A stretch of DNA of 60,273 bases from GH45 sp046704385 (GTDB lineage Bacteria; Bacteroidota; Bacteroidia; Bacteroidales; SZUA-534). The position numbers and the translations under genes are program-made. The notes under the pieces were generated by a model. That model searched no databases. It saw only the letters and a list, made by a program, of their open reading frames with translations, and was not told where the DNA came from. The DNA lies in the NCBI GenBank assembly GCA_046704385.1, contig JBJKSB010000005.1:1-60273 (forward strand), in the 5' to 3' direction. Below, one piece after another: positions 25,698-34,748 of the stretch (its first letter is position 1; every line of letters starts with the position of its first letter).

Positions 25698-28433
25698 ATG
25701 GTTAACAAAAACTTTTTAATTTTTTTAGTTATTATTTTCTTTTCCATTGCAGGCAAATCCCAGGAATATATTAATAAAACGTTAATAGTAAAAATTTCTG
25801 CATCAGTCAAATTTTCCAGTATTGATGAACCTATCCAAAAAATTCAGCAGGCATACCCGAATGAAATTCACAGTATTCATCCGGTTTTTACGCATCAAAA
25901 TCAAAAAAAAATAAATAAATCGATGCCTGATGAGCTAGGTCGTTTTATTAAAGTTGAAGTAAAATCACCAAATTCAGTGGCGGAATTATTAAAGGAATTA
26001 TCCGAATTGAAATATGTGGAATATGCTGAACCTTATCCTGTAGCAAAGGTTTTTGATGCTCCCGATGATCCACAAATCGGGAGCCAGTATTATTTAAATA
26101 CGGTAAAAGCTTTCGCAGCACACGACCTTGAAAAAGGAGATACAAATATTGTAATCGGTATTGTTGATTCGGGTTTTGATATGTTGCATGAAGATTTAAA
26201 GGATAACTATAAATACAATTATGCCGACCCTGTAAATAATATTGATGACGATGGTGATGGTTATGTTGATAATTATTATGGCTGGGATATAGCCGATAAC
26301 GATATGAATCCGCAAAGCCTGGTGAATATTAATGGTGATGCCAATTATCACGGGACAAGGGTTGCCGGGATGGCTTCAGCAGTCACCAATAATGGAATTG
26401 GCATTGCCAGCCTGGGTTACCGAACCAAAATACTACCTATAAAAGCAATGGACGGCAGCGGTTATATTGTTGCCGGATATGAAGGAATGGTATATGCTGC
26501 CGATCATGGATGCCAGATTATAAATTGCAGTTGGGGTTCGAATTCTCCAAGCAAATTTGCTCAGGAAGTTATTAATTATGTTACCCAGGTGAGGAATTGC
26601 CTGGTTGTGGCCGCTGCCGGAAATGCCAGTGCAGCTATTGACGGTAAACCTGAGACCTTGTTTTATCCGGCCTCATATAATCATGTTTTAAGTGTGGCCG
26701 CTACTAATATTAATGATATACGATGGAACGGATCGAGCTATGCCCTAACGGTGGATGTTTCTGCACCAGGTGAAAATGTATTCAGCACCAAACAAGACAA
26801 TAACTATGGTTCCGGTTCAGGAACTTCGTATGCTGCCCCGCTGGTAAGCGGCCTTGCAGGTCTTGTAAAAGCTCAACATCCAAAATTTACGCAAGAACAA
26901 CTGGCCGAACAAATAAGGATTACTTCAGATAATGTGGATACCATTTTGGGAAATAATCATGATTATCAAATTGGTTTTGGAAGAGTTAATGCATTGAGAG
27001 CTTTAAGTATTAATGACTTGCCCTCAATACGTATTAGTAATTTTAACCTTTCAAAATACGATTCGAATGGTATTGAGGACGGCGATTCTTTAAAAGTAAC
27101 TTTCACAGCAACCAACTATCTGGCCCAGGCCACTAATACCACCATCAGGTTAACCACCAACTCAATTATGGTTGAACCGGTTTTTAATGAAATAACTACC
27201 GGAAGGTTAGAAACTTTCGATTCGGTTAATAATAATAGCAAACCCTTTTTATTCTGTGTAAAACCAGATATACCTTATGATTCCAAAGTTTGGTTCAAAT
27301 TTGAGATGGATGATAAGGGATATCATGACTATCAAATATTTGAAGTATTGCTTAACAAAACTTTTATAAATATATCGGAAAACCAAATACAAGCTACACT
27401 CACCAGTAATGGAAGAATTGGCTATGCTGATTCCGTTAATAAAATGGGCATTGGTTTTAATTATCAAAATACCGGCTTGCTTTATAAAGGAGGAATCATT
27501 ATTGGTAATAGCAGTACTCACATGGCCAGTTCATTATTTGATACAGAAGAATTTGAAACTCAATCCGTTATTGATACTTTACGAAATAATTACGGTGAAT
27601 TGATTGCAACCACAAGGTTTTCAACTAAACCGGAAACAGGTTTAACCATTGACGTTATTCAAAATGTAAAAGCGCTGAAAAGCGAAAATCTGGAATCAAC
27701 TCTGATATATGATTATCAGTTAATTAATACCGGAACCGAGAATCTCAACAAACTTAAAATGGCCAAATATATCGATTGGGACCTGGATAATTACCTGGCT
27801 AATAAAATGAAATATAATGAGGATTTAAATCTGTTTTATACCCTTAGTAACAGTAGTGAAGTTATTTATGCCGGGGTTTGCCTTTTAAATGATATGAAAC
27901 CAACACCCTACGGTTTTGACCTTAAACATGGAGGTAACGGTATTGATATTATTAATGGCTTTAACAACGATTTAAAGTGGATTACCATGACCAATGATCG
28001 GGATTCTGCCGGATCAGGTTGGAATACGAATGTTTCAGGCATTTTAACCACTGATTTTTTTGACCTTGAAGCCGGCGATACTATGAATATATCATACGCC
28101 TTGATTGCCGGAAATAATTATCAGGACCTGATAACGAAAACAGAAGCTGTTTGGGATTTATATCATGAGACATCCATTATTACAAAAAATCCGGGGCAAA
28201 TTAACATGTATCCAAATCCGTTTACCCGGACCATTACGCTTGAATTTACCAACAGTGACTACTGTAATCACCTTGATGTATTCACCACCACAGGAACAAA
28301 AGTATTACACCTCGATCCCGATAAGGAATCGATACTTACACTGAATTTAAAGTCACTGAAACAAGGAGTTTATATTATTCAATGTCAAACGCCGAAAGGA
28401 ATAATTACGCAAAAAATTATAAAAACTCCTTGA
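25698..28433 (+). CDS. Secreted subtilisin-like protease with type IX sorting domain
   Basis: The protein is 911 residues from ATG 25698. A signal peptide (1-21) is followed by an inhibitor-like propeptide (about 22-115). The S8 peptidase domain carries the full triad: Asp157 (GIVDSGF), His218 (NYHGTRVAGMAS) and Ser377 (GTSYAAP), with oxyanion Asn309. An Asp-rich loop (DDDGDGYVDN, 183-192) may bind calcium. The central part is beta-rich, and the last 75 residues form a C-terminal sorting domain (NMYPNPFTRTITLEF ... LKQGVYIIQC ... KII). It should therefore cross the outer membrane by type IX secretion. Its 3' end overlaps the convergent TrmH gene by 17 bases. Confidence 0.95.
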   Translation: MVNKNFLIFLVIIFFSIAGKSQEYINKTLIVKISASVKFSSIDEPIQKIQQAYPNEIHSIHPVFTHQNQKKINKSMPDELGRFIKVEVKSPNSVAELLKELSELKYVEYAEPYPVAKVFDAPDDPQIGSQYYLNTVKAFAAHDLEKGDTNIVIGIVDSGFDMLHEDLKDNYKYNYADPVNNIDDDGDGYVDNYYGWDIADNDMNPQSLVNINGDANYHGTRVAGMASAVTNNGIGIASLGYRTKILPIKAMDGSGYIVAGYEGMVYAADHGCQIINCSWGSNSPSKFAQEVINYVTQVRNCLVVAAAGNASAAIDGKPETLFYPASYNHVLSVAATNINDIRWNGSSYALTVDVSAPGENVFSTKQDNNYGSGSGTSYAAPLVSGLAGLVKAQHPKFTQEQLAEQIRITSDNVDTILGNNHDYQIGFGRVNALRALSINDLPSIRISNFNLSKYDSNGIEDGDSLKVTFTATNYLAQATNTTIRLTTNSIMVEPVFNEITTGRLETFDSVNNNSKPFLFCVKPDIPYDSKVWFKFEMDDKGYHDYQIFEVLLNKTFINISENQIQATLTSNGRIGYADSVNKMGIGFNYQNTGLLYKGGIIIGNSSTHMASSLFDTEEFETQSVIDTLRNNYGELIATTRFSTKPETGLTIDVIQNVKALKSENLESTLIYDYQLINTGTENLNKLKMAKYIDWDLDNYLANKMKYNEDLNLFYTLSNSSEVIYAGVCLLNDMKPTPYGFDLKHGGNGIDIINGFNNDLKWITMTNDRDSAGSGWNTNVSGILTTDFFDLEAGDTMNISYALIAGNNYQDLITKTEAVWDLYHETSIITKNPGQINMYPNPFTRTITLEFTNSDYCNHLDVFTTTGTKVLHLDPDKESILTLNLKSLKQGVYIIQCQTPKGIITQKIIKTP

Positions 28434-29130
28434 TTGATTTAAAATCGAGATTGTTTTTTCCGCAGAAATCTTTCAATATTATTTCCGATCGTTTAATGGA
28501 CCGCATCAACCACTGAAAAAGTATAATCTCTTTTTCACGGGCAGTTAACTGCCATGTAATATCGCTGCGATGAAGCATTGTGACCAGGGAATGCAAAATT
28601 ATAGATGCGCTTACCGATATATTAAAGCTTTCGGTAAAACCGTACATTGGTATTTTTAAATATTCGTCGGCATTATTTAGCATTAATTCAGAGAGACCAT
28701 TCATTTCGGTTCCAAAAAACAAGGCAACCTTCCCTTTGTTTAAATCGAAATCGTTTAAGCTTACATCGTTGCTATGAGGAGTTGTAGCTACAATTCGGTA
28801 ACCTTGTTTTTTTAAATCATTAATGGTGCTGAGCGTATTGTTCCCGAATTGATTGTGTTTTATCAGGGTTATCCATTTTGAAGAGCCCAGTGCCACATCA
28901 GGATTTACATTGTACACATTTTTATTTTCAATGACATGCACATCCTGGATACCGAAGCAGTCGGAAGTACGCAACACAGCACTGGCATTATGGGGTTGAT
29001 AAATATCTTCCAATGCCACAGTAATATATCGGGTGCGATTTTCCAATACCTCCTGAAACAGGGCAAACCGATCGGCGGTTAAAATCTGGCTTAAATGGGT
29101 AATAACACGATTTAAATTTGAATCATCCAT
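28417..29130 (-). CDS. trmH: SpoU/TrmH-family RNA 2'-O-methyltransferase
   Basis: The protein is 237 residues from ATG 29130. It is a SPOUT methyltransferase: motif 1 DIYQPHNASAVLRTSDCFGI (conserved Asn and Arg), motif 2 ALFFGTEMNGLSELML and motif 3 MYGFTESFNISVSASIILH. The fit is best to TrmH, which methylates G18 in tRNA, though the family also holds rRNA enzymes. An open frame extends upstream to 29187, but that part runs into a dispersed intergenic repeat (29174-29275), so the ATG at 29130 is preferred. Its end overlaps the subtilase gene by 17 bases on the opposite strand. Confidence 0.88.
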   Translation of the reverse strand: MDDSNLNRVITHLSQILTADRFALFQEVLENRTRYITVALEDIYQPHNASAVLRTSDCFGIQDVHVIENKNVYNVNPDVALGSSKWITLIKHNQFGNNTLSTINDLKKQGYRIVATTPHSNDVSLNDFDLNKGKVALFFGTEMNGLSELMLNNADEYLKIPMYGFTESFNISVSASIILHSLVTMLHRSDITWQLTAREKEIILFQWLMRSIKRSEIILKDFCGKNNLDFKSIKEFL

Positions 29131-29173
29131 GATTAATGCGGCATATAAAGAGGTTTTCTCAAAAGAGTTAAAT

Positions 29174-29275
29174 GAATAAAAAGCCACAAAGCCACGAAGT
29201 CACAAAGCAACACAAAATACTATATGAGCATTTTACAAATTTGTAAATTTTGATGTTTTTGTGTTTTAGTGGCAA
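29174..29275 (-). repeat. Dispersed intergenic repeat, copy 1
   Basis: Read on the minus strand, this roughly 100-base sequence runs TTGCCACTAA, AACACAAAAACATC, AATTTGTAA, AGTATTTTGTGTT, and ends in GTGGCTTTTTATTC. It matches the sequence at 48,811-48,936 (plus strand) over its whole length. It is noncoding and lies between the HU and TrmH genes. Confidence 0.8.
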
Positions 29276-29319
29276 TAAAATTACTTTTAAGACAGCCACT
29301 GATATCAATAAATATAAAG

Positions 29320-29592
29320 TTATTGTAATTGTCCTGACAAATCGCTACCGGCTTTAAATCTAACTACTTTTTTGGCAGCAATTGTAATTTCCTTTCCGGT
29401 TTGTGGATTTCTACCTGTACGCTGTTTCCTGTTAAAAACTGAGAATGATCCAAATCCAATTAAAGCCAAGCGGTCACCCTTTTTTAATGTTTCAGATATT
29501 ACTTCGATCATAGCTTCGAGCGCTAATTTAGCATCTGCTTTATTCAAGTCTGTTATGGCTGTTATTGCATCAATTAATTGTGCTTTATTCAT
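29320..29592 (-). CDS. HU family DNA-binding protein
   Basis: The 90-residue histone-like protein is of standard length. It has MNKAQLIDAITAITDLNKADAKLALEAM at the start, the GDRLALIGFGSFSVFNRKQRTGRNPQTGKEI beta-arm with the conserved Pro that intercalates DNA, and the closing VVRFKAGSDL. It binds and bends DNA without strong sequence preference and compacts the nucleoid. It is transcribed alone, between the dispersed repeat and the tRNA-Ser promoter region. Confidence 0.96.
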   Translation of the reverse strand: MNKAQLIDAITAITDLNKADAKLALEAMIEVISETLKKGDRLALIGFGSFSVFNRKQRTGRNPQTGKEITIAAKKVVRFKAGSDLSGQLQ

Positions 29593-29814
29593 ATTTATTA
29601 TATTTTGGGTTTTATAATTTTTTAACCAGTATCTGCAAATATAACCTATTTGTTGTGCAAAGCAAATAATACCGGAGCATTAGGCCGAATTGCAGGATAA
29701 ACCGGATTCAAACAGACATATTTTTTTTTCAACAAAAAAAAACACCTTATTATTTTGATTTACTAATAGTTATATGGACTACTAAAAAAATCATCGATTT
29801 TTTTTTTGCACTGT

Positions 29815-29845
29815 ATTGCAGTTATTATAATTTTATCTACTTTTG
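29815..29845 (+). promoter_or_regulatory. Promoter of tRNA-Ser
   Basis: ATTG at 29815-29818 and TACTTTTG at 29838-29845 fit the Bacteroidota -33/-7 pattern with a 19-base spacer. The box ends 5 bases before the mature tRNA, so transcription should start at or almost at the tRNA 5' end. Confidence 0.6.
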
Positions 29846-29850
29846 CCCCC

Positions 29851-29938
29851 GGAGAAATGGCAGAGTGGTCGAATGCGGCGGTCTTGAAAACCGTTGTACT
29901 GCAAGGTACCGGGGGTTCGAATCCCTCTTTCTCCGCCA
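29851..29938 (+). tRNA. tRNA-Ser (UGA), CCA encoded
   Basis: The acceptor arms GGAGAAA (29851-29857) and TTTCTCC (29928-29934) pair perfectly, followed by discriminator G and encoded CCA. The anticodon loop CTTGAAA at 29883-29889 gives anticodon TGA (29885-29887), read as UGA for serine UCA. A long variable arm (TACTGCAAGGTA region) marks it as a class II tRNA. The T loop TTCGAAT is standard. The open frames that cross this locus are shadows. Confidence 0.97.
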
Positions 29939-29955
29939 AAGCGGAAAACAAAATA

Positions 29956-29984
29956 AAAAGTCCTGCAAATTGCAGGACTTTTTA
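29956..29984 (+). terminator. Terminator of tRNA-Ser
   Basis: AAAAAGTCCTGCA and TGCAGGACTTTTT form a perfect hairpin with a T run, 18 bases after the tRNA CCA end. Confidence 0.9.
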
Positions 29985-30023
29985 TTTTATCTCTTAAATG
30001 TCCTATCTCTGTAAATAGAAAAA

Positions 30024-30128
30024 GCTTATCAGGTCCAAATTAATGCAATTCAGGTAGAGGTTGATGCTTACGAGGTACAGCTCGATGCTTATGAGGTACG
30101 ACCCAATGCAAATCAGGTTGAAGTTTCT
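30024..30128 (+). repeat. 21-bp tandem repeat, five units
   Basis: Five 21-base units start at 30024, 30045, 30066, 30087 and 30108. Each reads roughly GC(T/A)(T/A)(A/T)(T/C)(C/G)AGGT, followed by a more variable half. In the plus frame each unit would encode a heptad such as AYQVQIN, AIQVEVD or AYEVQLD. There is a TAA just upstream in this frame and no start codon, so it is either a gene remnant or a noncoding repeat. It lies between the tRNA-Ser terminator and the end of the PAS/GAF kinase. Confidence 0.75.
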
Positions 30129-30188
30129 CGCAGCAACCTGCCTGACGTAGAATTTGAATTAGATGTTAAGGCAGATGTATTTTTAAAT

Positions 30189-33098
30189 CTACAGATGCAA
30201 AGGCAATGTGAATTTAAAATTAGTGCCATTATCTACTTCACTCTCAACCCAAATTTCGCCACCGTGTTTTTCGACAAATTGTTTGCATAAAACTAATCCA
30301 AAACCTGTTCCGGATTCTCCGTTTGTTCCTATGGTTGTACTATTTTCTGAAAACTGCCAAAGTTTTGATATGTTTTCCTTATCTAAACCTATTCCATTAT
30401 CCGAAACTGTAATAGTAACATTTTCATGGTTTTTTTCTGCATAAATGTTAATACAGCCGTTGAAATGCGTATATTTTATTGCATTTGATATTAAATTACG
30501 CATAACTGTTTTAATCATGTTTATATCTGCTTTTAAACTAATATGCTCGGTTGCATAATAATAAATGGTAATGTTCTTTTCTTTGGCAATTTCTTCTTCC
30601 AATTCAAGAATTTCAAAACAAATGTCATTGAAATTACAGACCTCCGGCTCAAATTCAATATTATTTGATTGTGCTTTCGACCATAAAAGTAAATCCATTA
30701 ACAGATTATAAGTTTGTTGTGAAACCTGATTTATTATAGTCAGTTGTTTTTCAATTTTTTCCCTGTCGTATTTGTGTATATTTCTTAACAATAAATTAGA
30801 AAATCCTAAAAGAGAATTAAATGGATTTTTTAAATCGTGAGCAAGAATAGAAATAAAGCGGTCTTTATCGGCGTTAAGTTTCCCCAATTCTTTGTTTTTT
30901 GTTTTAATTTCTTCGTGCAATAATTTTATTTCTGTAATATCCTGTACAATACCAAACATTTTAACCGGTATATTATGTTTATTTTTTTCAACAGTTGAAA
31001 AAGAATGTAACCACTTAAGATTATTGTTTTTAGTGATTATTCTATAATCCATATTTAAGTCTTTATATTCTTTTGATTCCGGATTGAAATTTTCAAGTAA
31101 TTTTACTTTATCATCGGGATGGATATATTGGATATAATTTTTATTATCAGGAATAAAAGAATTTTGATCTAATTCGTATATTTTATAGATTTCATCAGAC
31201 CAAAAAGCTTTTCGAAGTTCAAAATTAATCTCAAAATAGCCAATTTTTCCAATTCTCTCTGCTCTTTTAAGATGTTCTTCGCTTTCCTTTAGCTCCTGTT
31301 CTGCTTTAATATTTTTAGAAATATCACTGTTTATTCCTATCATTCGAAGTAATTTGTTAGCATCATCTCTAATTACGAGCCCGTTGGCTTTTAAATGCAA
31401 AATTGTTCCATTGGGTTGAACAACTTTAAAAGTTGTATTAAAATCGCTTTCTCCTTTCAGTGCTGCATTGCATTCATCAATTGCTCTTTGTTTATCTTCC
31501 GGGTGAAGCCCATTTTCCCAGGCCTCAACAGTATTAGTAAAAGCGCTTTGGTTTATTCCATATAGTTCAAACATTCTGTCGTTCCAAACCATTATATTAT
31601 CCGGTACATTCCAATCCCAAATTCCAAACTGTCCTGAATCAATGGCAAACTTTAGCCTTTTCTCGCTTTCTTCTGCCTTTTCTTTGGCTTTAATAATCTC
31701 TTTCTCAAAATTTTTGCGTTCTGTTATGTCTAAAAAAGCTGTAGCAAACTGACCTTTTTGAGGAGAAAAAGCCGAAATCAGAAAATATTTGTCCATCGGG
31801 GCGAAGTATTCTTCAAAAGTACAGGGTTCGCCGGTTTCAGCTACCTTTGCATATATTTCTATGAAGGGAGCTTTTTCTGTTCTGTACAATTCCGTGGCCG
31901 TTTTACCAATAGCATCGTCCCTTTTAATATTTAAATATTCTTCTGAAATTGGATTTGCATCAATTATTTTATAATCGACTGCCTTTCCGGCTTCACTGCA
32001 AATTATTTCATGTAAATAAACTCCTTCCTGCAATGAATTAAACAGACTGCTATATTTCAATTCATTTCTTTCTGCATTTTCTTTGGCCCTTGTCAGCTTG
32101 TCTATTAATTTTAACCGTTCCGAAATTTTCCAGACATTATCCATCAATAATGTTAATTGGCGGATATCGGTATTATCATAGTCTTCTTCCTTGTTGGCCA
32201 CAGCAGCAACTGCAACAATTTTATTATCAACAATAACCGGTATGGTGAGATATTTCAGCAATTCTACATGGCCTTTCGGATAGCCCTTTTTTAACGGATT
32301 ATCTGCTGGAAAATCGTTTATTATAATGGGCTTTTTCTGGCGAACCGCTTCTCCCCAAATACCTGTTTTATCAAGGTTGTAAACCGTTTGTTGATTTGTA
32401 ATGGCACACTCCTGCATTACATCTTTCGACCAGGTATTTAAAATGAATTGTTTGGTGTCGTTGTTATAATGATAAATGTATCCAATTTTGCTTTTTGTGA
32501 GTTTTATAGCTTCATTGAGGGCTAAATCCAATAATTCCTGTATTGATTCTGTTTTATATTGTGAAACCTTTAACAGACTTTCAAGACGTTCGTTATTAAA
32601 ATGTATTTCTTCGTTTTGAATCTTGATTTTTGCAAGATTTTTTTCTGTGTTTTCCTTGGCTTTCTGTAGTTTGATATCCTTTTCAAAATCAGTTATATCC
32701 CTAAGGCTTGATCTGATTCCAATAAAAACATCATTTCTATATACTGGCTGCGAACAAAAATTTACTGTTCGTTTTTGCAAATCGTGCCTGATAATCCTGA
32801 ATTCAAAATCCATGATTGGAACTTGTTTTTTTACTTGTTCCAATTCCATCTGAAACTGATTCCAGTCATCAGGATGGACAAAATCTTTTTCAGTAACTTT
32901 TCCACTAATAAAATCACTGGTATTAAAACCGGTAATTCTCTCAAATGCCTTATTGCAGTATATAATTTTTCCGCTTGTATCTCTGAATATTTCCCAATCG
33001 ACCGTATTATCTGCAAGTAGCTGAAAAAATTCCGACTTTTTTTCAAGTTCCTGAATCTTCATCTCTAACTCCTGATATGTAGGTTTATCTTTACTCAT
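30189..33098 (-). CDS. Soluble multi-PAS/GAF sensor histidine kinase
   Basis: The 969-residue kinase has an N-terminal PAS domain at about 20-140, a GAF domain at about 185-330 (SIQELLDLALNEAIKLTKSK ... LTIPVIVDNKIVAVAAVANK), three further PAS domains to about residue 720, then HisKA with His754 (ISILAHDLKNPFNSLLGF) and an HATPase domain (NLISNAIKYT, DNGIGLD, GTGFGLVLCKQ). The AHDLKN box is the HisKA type seen in phytochrome-like kinases. There is no transmembrane segment and no receiver, so it needs a separate partner. It is the last of four minus-strand signalling genes and begins 102 bases after the dCache/CheD-like lipoprotein. The signal is unknown. Confidence 0.92.
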   Translation of the reverse strand: MSKDKPTYQELEMKIQELEKKSEFFQLLADNTVDWEIFRDTSGKIIYCNKAFERITGFNTSDFISGKVTEKDFVHPDDWNQFQMELEQVKKQVPIMDFEFRIIRHDLQKRTVNFCSQPVYRNDVFIGIRSSLRDITDFEKDIKLQKAKENTEKNLAKIKIQNEEIHFNNERLESLLKVSQYKTESIQELLDLALNEAIKLTKSKIGYIYHYNNDTKQFILNTWSKDVMQECAITNQQTVYNLDKTGIWGEAVRQKKPIIINDFPADNPLKKGYPKGHVELLKYLTIPVIVDNKIVAVAAVANKEEDYDNTDIRQLTLLMDNVWKISERLKLIDKLTRAKENAERNELKYSSLFNSLQEGVYLHEIICSEAGKAVDYKIIDANPISEEYLNIKRDDAIGKTATELYRTEKAPFIEIYAKVAETGEPCTFEEYFAPMDKYFLISAFSPQKGQFATAFLDITERKNFEKEIIKAKEKAEESEKRLKFAIDSGQFGIWDWNVPDNIMVWNDRMFELYGINQSAFTNTVEAWENGLHPEDKQRAIDECNAALKGESDFNTTFKVVQPNGTILHLKANGLVIRDDANKLLRMIGINSDISKNIKAEQELKESEEHLKRAERIGKIGYFEINFELRKAFWSDEIYKIYELDQNSFIPDNKNYIQYIHPDDKVKLLENFNPESKEYKDLNMDYRIITKNNNLKWLHSFSTVEKNKHNIPVKMFGIVQDITEIKLLHEEIKTKNKELGKLNADKDRFISILAHDLKNPFNSLLGFSNLLLRNIHKYDREKIEKQLTIINQVSQQTYNLLMDLLLWSKAQSNNIEFEPEVCNFNDICFEILELEEEIAKEKNITIYYYATEHISLKADINMIKTVMRNLISNAIKYTHFNGCINIYAEKNHENVTITVSDNGIGLDKENISKLWQFSENSTTIGTNGESGTGFGLVLCKQFVEKHGGEIWVESEVDNGTNFKFTLPLHL

Positions 33099-33200
33099 AA
33101 ACGGTTCTGTAAATATTTATCATAGTTATTATTTCATGCTCCCTGAACTTTGCTAAATTTAATCTATTTCTCTCTGAATATTAATTCCTTAAAAATTATT

Positions 33201-34706
33201 TTATTTCTTACTTAGCAGCAAACTTTCAATATTTCTTACCTGATCAAAATCTGTTACATTAAATTCATAGTTGCTGTCATTTTTGTAGTTCCAACTAACC
33301 ATGGCACTTCCATCGGAAGCCCGACAATACATATTTCCATATTCAGCATCCGGATTATATGATATGGAAACCTGGTTTAAATAGAAACCCTGATTAATAA
33401 TTGCATTCAGAATATTCTTAAATGAAGCGGATTGCGTTGAGACAATTTGAAACCTAAGTTTATCTTTTTCGGAACCTGTGATTTCAAAATATGCAATTTG
33501 CTTGAATACCTGTGTCAACAGATCAGTCCTGTTTTCGTTATACATAACATCATATGAACTGATATGCGAGAGGTAATCAAAACGTCCCGGATAAACAATA
33601 TTTATGGCCGTACATGATGAAACCCCCTGAGTAAATAATGTTTGAGATGAATCTGCTCTGCGAATTTCATCCATTTCCACATTTATCATACTATCCGTAT
33701 AATTAATGAGGTTTTTCCGGAAAGTATTATGGAGCTTCATATAATTTTCCAGATAGGGATAAAGAATATCCTGGTTTTCTTTAAAATACCTGTTTACTAA
33801 TTCACGTTGGTCAATTTTAACAATTATGAGCCACTCGCTGCCTAAAAAGTCAAAAACATCGAATACGCTGTATACCACCTGCCCTCTATAATCAATTACA
33901 GATTTATGTCCATGCTTTTCCTTAAATTTCATATCGATATTCTCCTGCGGAAGTTGCTGTTTCAGAATAGTTGGTTCAACTTTAAAGCGGGAATTGGTAA
34001 GCAAATAATGATCTTTATTAACCAAAACCACTTCACCTGTTTTCCCCAGATAATTGTTTGAGTTAAACATCATATCTATTTTATTGGTTGAAAATTGCAT
34101 AACAATCCAGCCTACATTTTTACCCTGCTCAAATATGGGTTCAATAAAAAATGCTGATGGTTCGCCTGATATATCATAAAACTGAAAGTCGACAAAGGTT
34201 TCTCCGGGTTTCTCCATAAGTTTTTTTGAAAGTGATGTTCTGCATAACACACTGTCGAATATATTTTTATGATAATCGGCTTGTTTTCGGATTGTATAAA
34301 AAATGTCACCTTTTGAATTAATAAATAATATATCATGAAAACTCAAATAATTCAACAGGTAATGCTTTTGAACATCTCTTTTAAGGTTTTCAATTTTTTT
34401 AACATATTCCCCAGGCATTGCTATTTCTTTACTTAATTCATAATAATCGTTTTCTGCCTTAAAAAAATTTACCATTAAATTATCCTGCGGAACCGTATGA
34501 GCCAATTTCTGAATTTGATCTAAATAAGCCTGTAATCCTAATTCTTTACTTTTTAAAACCTTATTTAAATAAACATAGGTGCTGTTAATGGTATGATCGA
34601 ACCGTGGAGGAACATTGTTGCGCGAACAGGAACCGGCAGAAATTGAAAAGGAAATAATTATTATTAATTGTAGCAACGAACGCTGCTTAAAAAGAATAGG
34701 ATACAT
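33201..34706 (-). CDS. dCache-type sensor lipoprotein with CheD-like domain
   Basis: The 501-residue protein has a basic start, a hydrophobic stretch and a lipobox ending at Cys27, which predicts a lipoprotein outside the cytoplasm. Residues of about 35-310 resemble a double Cache sensor domain (HDILFINSKGDIFYTIRK, GWIVMQFSTNKID, GKTGEVVLVNKDHYLLT). Residues of about 350-475 resemble CheD, the glutamine deamidase of chemoreceptors. GVSSC places Cys365 like the catalytic Cys, Thr359 lies 6 residues before it and His381 16 after. In Thermotoga CheD, as I recall, the triad is Thr21, Cys27 and His44, so the spacing agrees closely. The following helix-strand pattern also fits. There is no kinase domain, so it must signal through partners. 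It lies between two cytosolic kinases (42 and 102 base gaps). Confidence 0.75.
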   Translation of the reverse strand: MYPILFKQRSLLQLIIIISFSISAGSCSRNNVPPRFDHTINSTYVYLNKVLKSKELGLQAYLDQIQKLAHTVPQDNLMVNFFKAENDYYELSKEIAMPGEYVKKIENLKRDVQKHYLLNYLSFHDILFINSKGDIFYTIRKQADYHKNIFDSVLCRTSLSKKLMEKPGETFVDFQFYDISGEPSAFFIEPIFEQGKNVGWIVMQFSTNKIDMMFNSNNYLGKTGEVVLVNKDHYLLTNSRFKVEPTILKQQLPQENIDMKFKEKHGHKSVIDYRGQVVYSVFDVFDFLGSEWLIIVKIDQRELVNRYFKENQDILYPYLENYMKLHNTFRKNLINYTDSMINVEMDEIRRADSSQTLFTQGVSSCTAINIVYPGRFDYLSHISSYDVMYNENRTDLLTQVFKQIAYFEITGSEKDKLRFQIVSTQSASFKNILNAIINQGFYLNQVSISYNPDAEYGNMYCRASDGSAMVSWNYKNDSNYEFNVTDFDQVRNIESLLLSKK

Positions 34707-34748
34707 GAAAATTAAAATATAAATAATTGTGAAAAATGTAATAAATAA

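Noticed and set aside
29131..29187. Longer N terminus for the TrmH protein
   Set aside because: The extension starts inside the dispersed repeat and has no counterpart in the family.
29763..29997. Short open frames on both strands across 29,763-29,997
   Set aside because: They cover the tRNA-Ser gene and its terminator and have no protein character.
30024..30128. Functional small repeat-protein gene
   Set aside because: TAA lies just upstream in the same frame, there is no start codon, and the frame runs into the 3' end of the kinase on the other strand.
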